From Desulfobaccales bacterium (GTDB lineage: Bacteria > Desulfobacterota > Desulfobaccia > Desulfobaccales > 0-14-0-80-60-11): 64,000 bases of DNA. The notes under the pieces are model-generated. The model was given only the letters and a program-made list of their open reading frames with translations. It was not told the origin of the DNA and made no database searches. Location of the stretch: assembly GCA_041648175.1 (NCBI GenBank), contig JBAZPO010000003.1, positions 236,176 through 300,175 of the forward strand. Reading direction: 5' to 3'. Shown in pieces: positions 41,642-50,626 of the stretch. A program made the position numbers and the translations under genes. The first letter of the stretch is position 1, and each line of letters begins with the position of its first letter.

Positions 41642-43471
41642 CTAAATCTCGCCTTCTTGCTCCATTTTGGCCAAGGCCTCGAAGCGGATGTCCATGCCCA
41701 GGATGCCCTGGATTTCATCATTGTCGTTGCGCACCGGCACGCTCACAGTGATGCACAGGGCGCCGGTAAACCGGGAAGTATAGAAGTCCGAGACGAAGCT
41801 TTTGCCGGTCTTGATGGGTTCAATAAACCAAGAGCGGTTGGATAGATCCTCGTCCAGCTTCATTTCGGCGTACTTGGCCCGGTCGACGATGTGGGTGATA
41901 TTTTTGGTAATCTTGCGACCGTCCAGGTTGACCACGTACATGAACTGAATGAAGGGGAAATTGTCCAGGGCCTTCTGGAGGATGGGCTCCATGCGGGCCG
42001 GGTCCATGGACCGGATGTCGTCGGACACCGCCAGATCGGCCGCCAGGTGGGCCGCCAGCTTGTAAGTCTTTTGTTTGAGTTCGTCGAACTCGGAGACAAA
42101 AAGCTCGGAGAGGTAGCGGCGGGCCATATTCTCCATCTCATCGTCGGAGATGGAAGTGCAGCGGCCGAATTCATACATTTCCATGATCTTCTTAAAGATC
42201 TTGGCCACTCCGGGGTGGTTCTTGTCTACCGCCCGTTCTCCTTCCAGCTTGAGCCGGGTGTTGAGCCAGTGGACGATGCCGGCCTTACCGGATTTGTCGG
42301 TAATGGTGATCCGGATGGGACGGTTCAGGATCTTGCCGGTGTCGAAGGCATTGTAGATTTCTTCGTTTTTGAGGAGCCCGTCGGCATGGATCCCGGCACT
42401 GGTGTTGTTGAAATTTTTCCCCACAAAGGGATAACTTGCCGGAATGGGATAATGCAGCTCCCGCTCGAAATACTCGGCGATTTCCGAGATCACGGTGGTT
42501 TCAATACCGTCGGTGGTGCCCCTCAGAGAGATATACTCCATGAGCATGCCCTCGATGGGGGCGTTGCCGGTGCGTTCGCCGAACCCCAGCAGGGCGCCGT
42601 TCACCGCGCCGCAGCCGTAGAGCCAGGCGGTGACGCTGTTGACCAGGACTTTGTGGAAGTCGTTGTGGCCATGCCACTCCAGGAGATGGCCCGGCACCCC
42701 TGCGTCTTCAATCATGGCCCGCACCAGCCGGGACACGCTCCGGGGCAAAGCGGCGCCGCTGTAAGGCACGCCGTAGCCCATGGTGTCGCAGAGGCGGAGC
42801 TTGATATCGATGCCGGACTCTTGCCGGAGTTTCATCAATTCGATGGCAAAGGGCACGCAGAAACCATAGATGTCGGCCCGGGTAACATCTTCCATGTGGC
42901 ACCGAGGCTTAATACCCATATCCAGGGCGGCTTTGACGATGGCCAGGTAGTCCTCCATGGCCTTTTTCCGGTCCCATTTGAGCTTCAGGAAGATGTGGTA
43001 ATCGGACACCGAGGTGAGGATGCCGGTCTCGATCAAACCCATCTCCTGGACCAGGGCCAGGTCCGAGGCGTTGGCCCGAATCCAGCCGGTGATCTCGGGG
43101 AACTCGTAGCCCCGCTCCCGGCATTTCTGCACGGCCTCTTTGTCTTTGGCGCTGTAGAGGAAAAACTCGCTCTGGCGCACGATGCCCTTGGGGCCCGACA
43201 AGCGGTGGAGCAGGTCGAAGATATCGACGATCTGGCGCACCGTGTAGGGAGGCCGGGCCTGCTGCCCATCCCGGAAGGTGGTGTCGGTGAGCAACATCTG
43301 TTTCGGGGGCGCGGGCACGACGAATTTGTAATCGAAGTCGATGCGGGCTACTTCGGTATACGGGAAGATGTTCCGCATCAGGTTGGGCTCTTCCACCTCC
43401 TGCAATTTGTGGTGCCAAAAGGTGGTGTGCTCATGGTCCAATAACCGGCGATCTTTGTTCCAGCGAGACAT
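41642..43471 (-). CDS. Re-citrate synthase / homocitrate synthase-like DRE-TIM enzyme with C-terminal Cache-like domain
   Basis: 609 residues. The N-terminal part has the HMGL/isopropylmalate synthase barrel: LLTDTTFRDGQQARPPY (DTTxRDGxQ, metal and base), CHMEDVTRAD, LCDTMGYGVP and EWHGHNDFHKVLVNS (HxH metal site). HADGLLKN and FNNTSAGIHADG also fit. Relatives in strict anaerobes act as Re-citrate synthase. The C-terminal 120 residues read like a single Cache/PDC sensor: FIQFMYVVNLDGRKIT, RSWFIEPIKTGKSFVSDFYTSRFTGALCITVSVPVRNDNDEIQGILGMD. No membrane segment joins them, so a sensor-type fold is in the cytoplasm, perhaps as an allosteric site. Substrate is inferred. Confidence 0.75.
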   Translation of the reverse strand: MSRWNKDRRLLDHEHTTFWHHKLQEVEEPNLMRNIFPYTEVARIDFDYKFVVPAPPKQMLLTDTTFRDGQQARPPYTVRQIVDIFDLLHRLSGPKGIVRQSEFFLYSAKDKEAVQKCRERGYEFPEITGWIRANASDLALVQEMGLIETGILTSVSDYHIFLKLKWDRKKAMEDYLAIVKAALDMGIKPRCHMEDVTRADIYGFCVPFAIELMKLRQESGIDIKLRLCDTMGYGVPYSGAALPRSVSRLVRAMIEDAGVPGHLLEWHGHNDFHKVLVNSVTAWLYGCGAVNGALLGFGERTGNAPIEGMLMEYISLRGTTDGIETTVISEIAEYFERELHYPIPASYPFVGKNFNNTSAGIHADGLLKNEEIYNAFDTGKILNRPIRITITDKSGKAGIVHWLNTRLKLEGERAVDKNHPGVAKIFKKIMEMYEFGRCTSISDDEMENMARRYLSELFVSEFDELKQKTYKLAAHLAADLAVSDDIRSMDPARMEPILQKALDNFPFIQFMYVVNLDGRKITKNITHIVDRAKYAEMKLDEDLSNRSWFIEPIKTGKSFVSDFYTSRFTGALCITVSVPVRNDNDEIQGILGMDIRFEALAKMEQEGEI

Positions 43472-43557
43472 AATGTGCCATCCGTTTGTATTAGCTTTCA
43501 GCTTTCGGCTATCAGCCGTCAGCTTGATGCCATTAATTTAATTTTGCAATTTTACCT

Positions 43558-43580
43558 GGGGCGGGTTTGAAACCCGCCCC
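43558..43580. repeat. Palindromic repeat (GGGGCGGGTTT type)
   Basis: GGGGCGGGTTTGAAACCCGCCCC followed by CTAC, 7 bp past the aspS stop. It could aid termination on the minus strand. Confidence 0.85.
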
Positions 43581-43586
43581 TACAGG

Positions 43587-45371
43587 CTATTTTTCTACTC
43601 TCAGACCTAGCTCCAGCAGTTGTTCCAGGGCCACCGGGGACGGGGCCTTGGTCACCAGGCAGGCGGCTTTCTGGGTTTTGGGAAAGGCGATGACTTCCCG
43701 GATGGATTTGGCGCCGCAGAGGATAGCCACCAGGCGGTCGAAGCCGAAGGCCACGCCTCCGTGGGGCGGCGCGCCGTATTCCAGGGCCTCCAGAAGAAAG
43801 CCAAATTTTTCCTCGGCTTCATCAACGCCGATTTTCAGTGCCTGAAAGACCTGTTGCTGGATATCCCGGCGGTTGATGCGGATGCTGCCGCCGCCGATCT
43901 CAGTGCCGTTGAGCACCAGGTCGTAGGCCCGGGCGCGGACCTGCCCCGGGTCGGTCTCAAGCAGGGCCAGGTCTTCTTCCTTGGGGGCCGTAAAGGGGTG
44001 GTGCATGGCCGAAAAGCGCCCCGCCTCGTTGTCGTACTCCAGCATGGGGAAGTCGGTGACCCACACCAGGTTGAAGGTATCTTCGGGGATGAGACTTTCT
44101 TTCTCCGCCAGATGGAGCCGCACCTGACCCATGGCGGTTGAAGCCACCAGTGGGACGTCCGCCACAAAGAGGAGCAGGTCGCCCTCCTGGGCTTCCAGGC
44201 GCCCGTTGATGGCCGCCCTGGCCCCTGCGGGGAAAAATTTAGACAGAGGCGACTGCCAGGCCCCATCACTCTGGATTTTTACCCAGGCCAGGCCCCGGGC
44301 CCCGTAGACGCCGGCGAGGTCGATGAGTCCGTCCAGGTCCTTGCGGGAAAGTTTACTTAGCCCCGGGCCGTTTAAGGCCTTGACGATGCCGCCCTGGTCC
44401 ACCACCTCCCGGAACTGGCGGAACTCCGAATCCATAACCAAGTCGGTGATATCCTTGAGCTCCAGCCCAAAGCGCGTGTCCGGACGATCCAGCCCAAAGC
44501 GGTCCAGGCATTCCTGGTAGGTCAGGCGGGGAAAGGGCGGCGCCAGGTCCAGGCCTTTGAGTTCCCGGAACAGGGCCACCATGAGCCCTTCCACCACGTG
44601 CATGATGTCCGCTTCGGTGATGAAGGCCATCTCCACGTCGATCTGGGTGAACTCGGGCTGGCGGTCGGCCCGCAAGTCTTCATCCCGGAAACACCGGCAC
44701 AACTGATAATAGCGGTCGAGCCCGGCCATCATCAGAAGCTGCTTGAAGAGCTGGGGCGACTGGGGCAGGGCGAAGAACTGTCCCGGCTGCACCCGGCTGG
44801 GCACCAGGTAATCCCGGGCTCCCTCCGGGGTGCTTTTGGTGAGGATCGGGGTCTCCACCTCGATGAAGCCCTGGCCGTTGAGAAACTGGCGGGTGACCTG
44901 AGCGGCCCGGTGCCGGAAGAGGATGTTCTTCATGACGCTGGGGCGCCTGAGGTCCAGGTAGCGGTACTTCAGCCGCAGGGCCTCAGAGATGTCGACCCGG
45001 TAGTCTTCCAGCTCGAAGGGTGGGGTCTTGGAGGAGTTTAAGATGCGTAACTCTTCAACCAGGACCTCGATCTCTCCGGTAAGCAGATTGGGGTTGATCA
45101 TGTCCGCGGGCCTGAGGTTCACCAGGCCCCGCACTGCGATGACGTACTCATCCCGGAGCACCCCGGCCTTGATGTGGGTATCGGGATTGACCTCAGGACT
45201 AAAGACCACCTGGGTCAGTCCTTCCCGGTCCCTCAAGTCCACGAAGATGAGGCCGCCGTGGTCCCGCCGACGCTGCACCCAGCCCATGAGCACCACTTCC
45301 ACGCCGTTGTCCGCGGCAGTGAGCGCGTTGCAGGAATGAGTGCGTTTTAGCCCTTCGAGCGAATCAAACAC
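43587..45371 (-). CDS. aspS: Aspartate-tRNA ligase
   Basis: 594 residues, normal for bacterial AspRS with its GAD insertion. An OB-fold anticodon domain (VLMGWVQRRRDHGGLIFVDLRDREG), class II motif 2 (YYQLCRCFRDEDLRADRQPEFTQID) and motif 3 (GVAFGFDRLVAILCGAKSIREVIAFPK) are all intact. It charges tRNA-Asp. GTG start. It lies directly after hisS on the same strand, 63 bp apart; aspS-hisS pairing is common. Confidence 0.97.
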   Translation of the reverse strand: MFDSLEGLKRTHSCNALTAADNGVEVVLMGWVQRRRDHGGLIFVDLRDREGLTQVVFSPEVNPDTHIKAGVLRDEYVIAVRGLVNLRPADMINPNLLTGEIEVLVEELRILNSSKTPPFELEDYRVDISEALRLKYRYLDLRRPSVMKNILFRHRAAQVTRQFLNGQGFIEVETPILTKSTPEGARDYLVPSRVQPGQFFALPQSPQLFKQLLMMAGLDRYYQLCRCFRDEDLRADRQPEFTQIDVEMAFITEADIMHVVEGLMVALFRELKGLDLAPPFPRLTYQECLDRFGLDRPDTRFGLELKDITDLVMDSEFRQFREVVDQGGIVKALNGPGLSKLSRKDLDGLIDLAGVYGARGLAWVKIQSDGAWQSPLSKFFPAGARAAINGRLEAQEGDLLLFVADVPLVASTAMGQVRLHLAEKESLIPEDTFNLVWVTDFPMLEYDNEAGRFSAMHHPFTAPKEEDLALLETDPGQVRARAYDLVLNGTEIGGGSIRINRRDIQQQVFQALKIGVDEAEEKFGFLLEALEYGAPPHGGVAFGFDRLVAILCGAKSIREVIAFPKTQKAACLVTKAPSPVALEQLLELGLRVEK

Positions 45372-45434
45372 GTTGGGTTCCCTCTTTTCCCAGACTTCAA
45401 GGTCATATAGGGCGTGCCGTGCACGCCGAATTAC

Positions 45435-46730
45435 TTAAAGATTACTTGCGTCGGAGTTGATTTTTTTAAGCAAATATTCGACCAGGCCCTCAAAGGGGAC
45501 TTGCTCCTGCTCGGCCGGGGACCGGCCGCCGCCTTGGGCGGCAATTTTGCGCATGGGGCGGACCTGGGCCGCGCCCGTTTCCAGTTCTTTGTCTCCCAGG
45601 ATGACCACGTAAGTTGCGTTTAAGCGATCGGCCAGAGTCATCTGGGCCTTCAGCGACCGGCCATCGAAATCCATTTCCCCGGCCAGGTTTTTCCGGCGCA
45701 ACTCTTCGACCAGGGTGAAGGCCCGATCCCGGGCGAGCTCTCCCAGGGCCGCGACAAAGACGCGATTTTGTTGGTCGGCGCCCAAATCCTGGGGCAGCAC
45801 TTCCAAGAGGCGGTCCTGGCCGATGGCAAAGCCGATGGCGGGGAGGTCGGGGCCGCCCAATTCCTTGGCCAGGCCGTTGTAGCGCCCGCCGCCGGCCACC
45901 GCGTCCTGGGCCCCCAACCCTAAGGCCACCACTTCAAAGGCGGTGCGGGTGTAGTAGTCCAGGCCCCGGACCAGCCTGGGCTGGACCTCATAGGCCACGT
46001 TGAACCGGTCCAGCAACTCCTGCACCCGGGCAAAGTGGGCGGCGCAGTCGGGGCAAAGATAATCTTTGATCACCGGGGCGTTGTGTAAAATCTCCTGGCA
46101 GTGAACGCTCTTGCAGTCCAGCACCCGCAAAGGGTTAGTGGTGCGGCGGCGCAGGCAGTCATCGCAGAGGCCTTCCCGGTTGATCAAGAACAGCCCCAGG
46201 GCCGCCTTGAACTTGACCTGGCATTCGGGGCAGCCCAGGGAATTGATGAGCAGGCGCATCTCGCCTAAGAGCAGGCGCTTGAGGATATGGAGCAGGAGCA
46301 GGATGACTTCCACGTCCAGCTCAGGCGCGTCCACGCCGTAGGCCTCGCAGTTGATCTGGTAAAACTGGCGGAAGCGGCCTTTTTGAGGCCGTTCGTAGCG
46401 AAACATCGGCCCCATGGTATAAAGCTTCTTGACCCCGGCGTCCTTTTCCAGGCGATTTTCCAGCACCGCCCGGAGCACCGAGGCGGTGGCTTCGGGACGG
46501 AGCGTCAGGGAATCGCCCTTGCGGTCCGGGAAGGTGTACATTTCCTTGGCCACGATGTCGGTTTCTTCCCCGATGGAGCGGGAGAAAAGCTCGGTGCGCT
46601 CCAGCAGCGGCAGACGGATCTCGCGGTAGCCGTAGAGGTCGAAGACCTCGCGAGCTACGGATTCAACCCACTGCCACCGGACGGTGTCCGGCGGCAGGAT
46701 GTCCCGCATGCCGCGAATTGCTTTGATCAT
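45435..46730 (-). CDS. hisS: Histidine-tRNA ligase
   Basis: 431 residues. It begins IKAIRGMRDILPPDTVRWQWVE; motif 2 is GPMFRYERPQKGRFRQFYQINCEAYG, the histidine-A loop is LVRGLDYYTRTAFEVV, and the motif 3 region is AGGGRYNGL...IGFAIGQDRLLEVL. An anticodon-binding domain ends it. A Cys-x2-Cys pair set (LGCPECQVKFKAAL, CDDCLRRRTTNP, CPDCAAHF) forms a zinc-binding insertion seen in some bacterial HisRS. A GGCGTGC/GCACGCC hairpin lies in the gap to aspS. Confidence 0.96.
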   Translation of the reverse strand: MIKAIRGMRDILPPDTVRWQWVESVAREVFDLYGYREIRLPLLERTELFSRSIGEETDIVAKEMYTFPDRKGDSLTLRPEATASVLRAVLENRLEKDAGVKKLYTMGPMFRYERPQKGRFRQFYQINCEAYGVDAPELDVEVILLLLHILKRLLLGEMRLLINSLGCPECQVKFKAALGLFLINREGLCDDCLRRRTTNPLRVLDCKSVHCQEILHNAPVIKDYLCPDCAAHFARVQELLDRFNVAYEVQPRLVRGLDYYTRTAFEVVALGLGAQDAVAGGGRYNGLAKELGGPDLPAIGFAIGQDRLLEVLPQDLGADQQNRVFVAALGELARDRAFTLVEELRRKNLAGEMDFDGRSLKAQMTLADRLNATYVVILGDKELETGAAQVRPMRKIAAQGGGRSPAEQEQVPFEGLVEYLLKKINSDASNL

Positions 46731-46921
46731 GGCCGATTATCCTTGAAAAACCCTTAAAAGAATAAAAATAACCTTTAGGAGGCTGGGCTGTCAAGGTGAT
46801 TTAGGGGAAGAGGGCGCAGTGCGGTGCACGGCAAATCCGCCTCAAATGATCGATCGGCTGATAAATTAAACTTTTCCCTTATATCAATCCGTGTTAAAAA
46901 ATTAAGCAGAGGGCTAATGCC

Positions 46922-47182
46922 ATGGTAAAGTTTTCTACTGCGGAAGCCAGAGAAAAATTGGGCCAGATTATTGACAAGGCCGCAGTCGACAAAGAGAGAA
47001 TCATCCTTACCCGCCGGGGCAAGGAATTGGCAGCCCTGGTCCCCATGGAAGATATGAGATTTCTCGAAGAACTGGAAGATCGCTTGGACTTGGAAGAAGC
47101 CCGGGCCGCTTTGGCAGAAGCCAAAGCTGACCCCGAACGCCCGATTCCCTGGGAAAGGCTCAAGGCCGAACTGGGCCTGTAA
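46922..47182 (+). CDS. Antitoxin of the Phd/YefM family
   Basis: 86 residues. KFSTAEAREKLGQIIDKAAVDKERIILTRRGKELAALVPMED matches the Phd/YefM DNA-binding fold; the C-terminal half is a charged helix likely to wrap the toxin. The stop and the toxin's start overlap (TAATG), the usual arrangement. It should repress its own operon. Confidence 0.88.
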   Translation: MVKFSTAEAREKLGQIIDKAAVDKERIILTRRGKELAALVPMEDMRFLEELEDRLDLEEARAALAEAKADPERPIPWERLKAELGL

Positions 47183-47451
47183 TGGCTGGGTCATCTTATC
47201 GGCTGGAATTTTCAGCCAAGGCCGCGCGACAATTTAAAACTCTCCCCCTGCAGGTTCAGAAGTTACTCCAGCCACACCTCGAGGCATTGACGGAAAATCC
47301 GCGCTTTCAGGGGGTGACCAAACTGGTGGAATACGAAAGCCTTTACCGGTTTCGCGCTGGAGACCACCGCATTTTTTTTGAAATTCAGAAATCGAGTGGA
47401 GTCATATTAGTAGTGAAGGTGGGCCACCGCAGGGAGATTTACCGGAAATAA
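47182..47451 (+). CDS. RelE/ParE-family toxin
   Basis: 89 residues: YRLEFSAKAARQFKTLPLQVQKLLQPHL, then YRFRAGDHRIFFEI and VVKVGHRREIYRK, the RelE-type mRNA interferase plan (basic residues, terminal R-x-x-Y). It would cut mRNA at the ribosome when the antitoxin is lost. Translationally coupled to the Phd-like gene. The cobalamin riboswitch starts about 45 bp further on and belongs to the next unit. Confidence 0.87.
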   Translation: MAGSSYRLEFSAKAARQFKTLPLQVQKLLQPHLEALTENPRFQGVTKLVEYESLYRFRAGDHRIFFEIQKSSGVILVVKVGHRREIYRK

Positions 47452-47494
47452 GTTGACACAGAATAAGCCGCGGGTTAATTTTATCTGCAAGAAA

Positions 47495-47670
47495 AGAAGT
47501 TCCCAGGCAATCCGGAACCCGGTGTGAATCCGGGGCGGTCCCGCCGCTGTAATCGGGGACGGAAGACGTTAAGGCAATTGCCGGCCACTGTCGGAGACTT
47601 ATAATAACTTCCGGTGGGAAGGCTGACGTTCTCCGGCTGATCCGAGAGCCAGAAGACCTGCCTGGTGGAT
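47495..47670 (+). promoter_or_regulatory. Cobalamin riboswitch
   Basis: The classic conserved core is present: GGTGTGAATCCGGGGCGG, TCCCGCCGCTGTAA, GGGGACGGAAG, CCACTG, GGGAAGG and GAGCCAGAAGACCTGCC. The closing helix CCAGGCA (47503-47509) pairs with TGCCTGG (47659-47665). An intrinsic terminator follows at 47703, so ligand binding probably ends transcription before the cbpA-like gene. It lies 265 bp upstream of that gene. Confidence 0.95.
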
Positions 47671-47702
47671 AAGTAAATTGAGGCTACTCCTGATGGTAAA
47701 GG

Positions 47703-47735
47703 GAGTTCCATCCGAAGGGATGGGACTCTTTTTTT
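47703..47735 (+). terminator. Riboswitch expression-platform terminator
   Basis: An 11-bp stem GAGTTCCATCC/GGATGGGACTC with a 4-nt loop, then seven T. It lies 33 bp beyond the riboswitch core. This would halt transcription when cobalamin is bound. Confidence 0.88.
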
Positions 47736-47755
47736 ATTTTGGGCTCGGGGTTCCA

Positions 47756-47853
47756 TTTAATCCCCCCTAACCCCCCTTTAGAAAAGGGGGGGAATGAGGA
47801 AGGCGGACACCTGGGACCGCATACAGAACAGAGCACAGGCGGGACGCCTGTGC
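47756..47853 (+). repeat. Palindromic repeats between riboswitch and cbpA
   Basis: A CCCCCC...GGGGGG hairpin (TAACCCCCCTTTAGAAAAGGGGGGG) and GCACAGGC-gggac-GCCTGTGC (47833-47853) followed by CACCA. They separate the riboswitch from its gene. Confidence 0.75.
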
Positions 47854-47934
47854 CACCAACCAGCTTTCACCCCGGCGGCCGTCGAGCAATCCGGCCCGGC
47901 CGGCAAACCACACGAGGAAGGAGGACAATATATT

Positions 47935-48054
47935 ATGGCAAAATCAGAGAGTAGTAAGGTGAAACCCATCAGCATCCGTTATACCTGCGCACCCAACGGG
48001 GACCAGGTGGGCCTGTCCCATTACCTGATGGCCGACGCTAAAAAGGCTAAGTAG
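47935..48054 (+). CDS. cbpA: CbpA-like modified-peptide precursor (39 residues)
   Basis: A 39-codon gene with GGAGG 9 nt upstream of the ATG. It ends 2 bp before the radical SAM gene, so the two are coupled. The peptide begins MAKSESSKVKPISI, then has a core with one Cys (RYTCAPNGDQ) and ends in Lys-rich ADAKKAK. Size and place match the CbpA family, which NCBI/TIGRFAM models describe (from memory) as peptides made with the radical SAM enzyme CbpB behind a cobalamin riboswitch. The product and use are not known. No leader cleavage site or export signal is visible. Confidence 0.8.
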   Translation: MAKSESSKVKPISIRYTCAPNGDQVGLSHYLMADAKKAK

Positions 48055-48056
48055 GT

Positions 48057-49454
48057 ATGGCCCAGGAAGTTTCACCTCTGTGGGGTCCGGCGGGAGTCCC
48101 GGTGAATGCCGGGGCCGGGCCCCATTTCGACGTTTTGGAGATCGGCCATGAGGATTTCGTGGCCCTGATCAACGCGGACACCGCCTTCTGGGTGCTGGCG
48201 CCCCGGGACCAGGCCCTGGAGTATCTGTTGGGGACCGAATTGCCCCAGGTTTTTCTGGAAAAAGAAACCAGCCTGGCCAAGGACCTGAACAACGTGCGCT
48301 TCGGGCTCTTGCCGTCCGCGGTCTATTTCAACCCTACCGAGCGCTGCAATATGAACTGCGGCTACTGCTACCTGCCCCAGGAGGCCCGGAGAAGCGGGGA
48401 GCATATGGACCCGGCGCGGCTGATGGAATCGCTCAAGCTGCTGAAGGATTTCTTCGTGTCCACCCTGCCGGAGGGGGCGCGGCCCCAGTTAGTGTTCCAC
48501 GGCAGCGAACCGCTTTTGGCCAAAGACGCGGTCTTTGCCGGGATCGAGGCTTACGGCGACTACTTCCGGTTCGGGGTGCAGACCAACGCCACCCTGCTGG
48601 ATAAAGAGGCCAAAGATTTCCTGGTGGCCCACAACGTCGGTATCGGGCTGAGCCTGGACGGGCCGCGGCCTGAAGTGGCGGATCGCACCCGGCACACCTG
48701 GGGCGGCGCCAGCGTCTTCGCCGAGACCGTGAAGGTGTTGGAAGAGCTGGTGGATTACCCCGGCCTTAACGTCATCACCACGGTGACCCGGGAAAACGTG
48801 CGGGATCTGCCGGAGTTGGTGGAGTTTTTCCATGCTAAGGGCGTGGGCAATGCGCTTTTAAACCCGGTGCGGGGCACCCAGTTGGGGGGCCGGAATTTGA
48901 TGCCGGACCAGGCGGAATTGGCTCACTACTTTTTTAAGGCTCTGGACCGGGCCTATGAGCTAGGCCAGGAGACGGGGAAGAAGCTGGTGATCGGCAACTT
49001 CGCCAACCTGCTCTTGGGGCTGGTGGCCCCCGGAGCCCGGCGGCTCATGTGCGACATCAGCCCCTGCGGCGGCGGGCGCTGCTTCTTTGCGGTGGGCGCC
49101 AAGGGCGAAGTGGCCCCATGCAGCGAATTCCTGGGCCTGCCGGAGTTCCACGGCGGCAACCTCTGGGAGACGCCGCTGCCGGAGTTGCTCAAGACCAAGC
49201 CTTTCATGGACGTCACCACGCGGGTGGCGGAGGGCTTTGCGCCCTGCAACCGCTGTGCGGTGCGGCACTTCTGCGGTGCGCCCTGCCCCGCCGAGGTCTA
49301 CGCCATCAACGGGAAGCTTTCTGCGCCGGCGCCGCTGTGCGATTTCTACACCGCCCAGGCTCAATATGCGTTCAGGGTTATCGCCCAGGGCCGCCTGGAC
49401 GATTATCTTTGGGATGGCTGGCGGGACGGTTTGGAAGAGATTGTGGTGATGTAG
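48057..49454 (+). CDS. cbpB: CbpB-like peptide-modifying radical SAM/SPASM enzyme
   Basis: 465 residues. The SAM cluster cysteines are C97, C101 and C104 (RCNMNCGYC). The N-terminal 85 residues carry FDVLEIGHEDFVALIN and DTAFWVLAPRDQ and may bind the peptide. The SPASM region has C332, C337, C342, C355, C397, C400, C406, C410 and C428, enough for two extra clusters. FHGSEP replaces the usual GGEP. Directly follows the 39-residue peptide, then a terminator, so the operon is just peptide plus enzyme. It most likely makes a bond on the peptide, perhaps at its only Cys; the chemistry is inferred. Confidence 0.85.
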   Translation: MAQEVSPLWGPAGVPVNAGAGPHFDVLEIGHEDFVALINADTAFWVLAPRDQALEYLLGTELPQVFLEKETSLAKDLNNVRFGLLPSAVYFNPTERCNMNCGYCYLPQEARRSGEHMDPARLMESLKLLKDFFVSTLPEGARPQLVFHGSEPLLAKDAVFAGIEAYGDYFRFGVQTNATLLDKEAKDFLVAHNVGIGLSLDGPRPEVADRTRHTWGGASVFAETVKVLEELVDYPGLNVITTVTRENVRDLPELVEFFHAKGVGNALLNPVRGTQLGGRNLMPDQAELAHYFFKALDRAYELGQETGKKLVIGNFANLLLGLVAPGARRLMCDISPCGGGRCFFAVGAKGEVAPCSEFLGLPEFHGGNLWETPLPELLKTKPFMDVTTRVAEGFAPCNRCAVRHFCGAPCPAEVYAINGKLSAPAPLCDFYTAQAQYAFRVIAQGRLDDYLWDGWRDGLEEIVVM

Positions 49455-49484
49455 GATTAAACGAAAATGAGATGAGTAGATGGG

Positions 49485-49515
49485 GGGCGGCTCGCGGGCC
49501 GCCCTTTATTTTTTT
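49485..49515 (+). terminator. Intrinsic terminator of the cbpAB-like operon
   Basis: GGGCGGC (49485-49491) and GCCGCCC (49498-49504) with a 6-nt loop, then TTTATTTTTTT. It ends 61 bp after the stop of the radical SAM gene; no protease, transporter or immunity gene is included. Confidence 0.9.
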
Positions 49516-49527
49516 AGAGGCAGAAAT

Positions 49528-49592
49528 GGTGCGTGGAACGCACCCTACGTCAAAACTGCATAGGCCACCGGCACAGGCTGGAAAGCCTGTGC
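49528..49592. repeat. Two palindromic repeats near the prs 3' end
   Basis: GGTGCGT-gga-ACGCACC with CTAC tail (49528-49544) and GCACAGGCT-ggaa-AGCCTGTGC (49571-49592) followed by TGCCAAAA. They lie between two convergent genes. Confidence 0.8.
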
Positions 49593-49607
49593 TGCCAAAA
49601 ATTCCGC

Positions 49608-50570
<963 letters not shown>

Positions 50571-50626
50571 AGATCGTCTCGATTAAGGCCTCATGAGTAT
50601 TCTGTGAGAAATTTGTTTCAAGCAAT

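Noticed and set aside
41891..43444. 517-codon open frame antisense to the citrate-synthase-like gene
   Set aside because: It is a shadow of the GC-rich minus-strand gene, with no ribosome site and no family pattern; the minus-strand protein has intact catalytic motifs.
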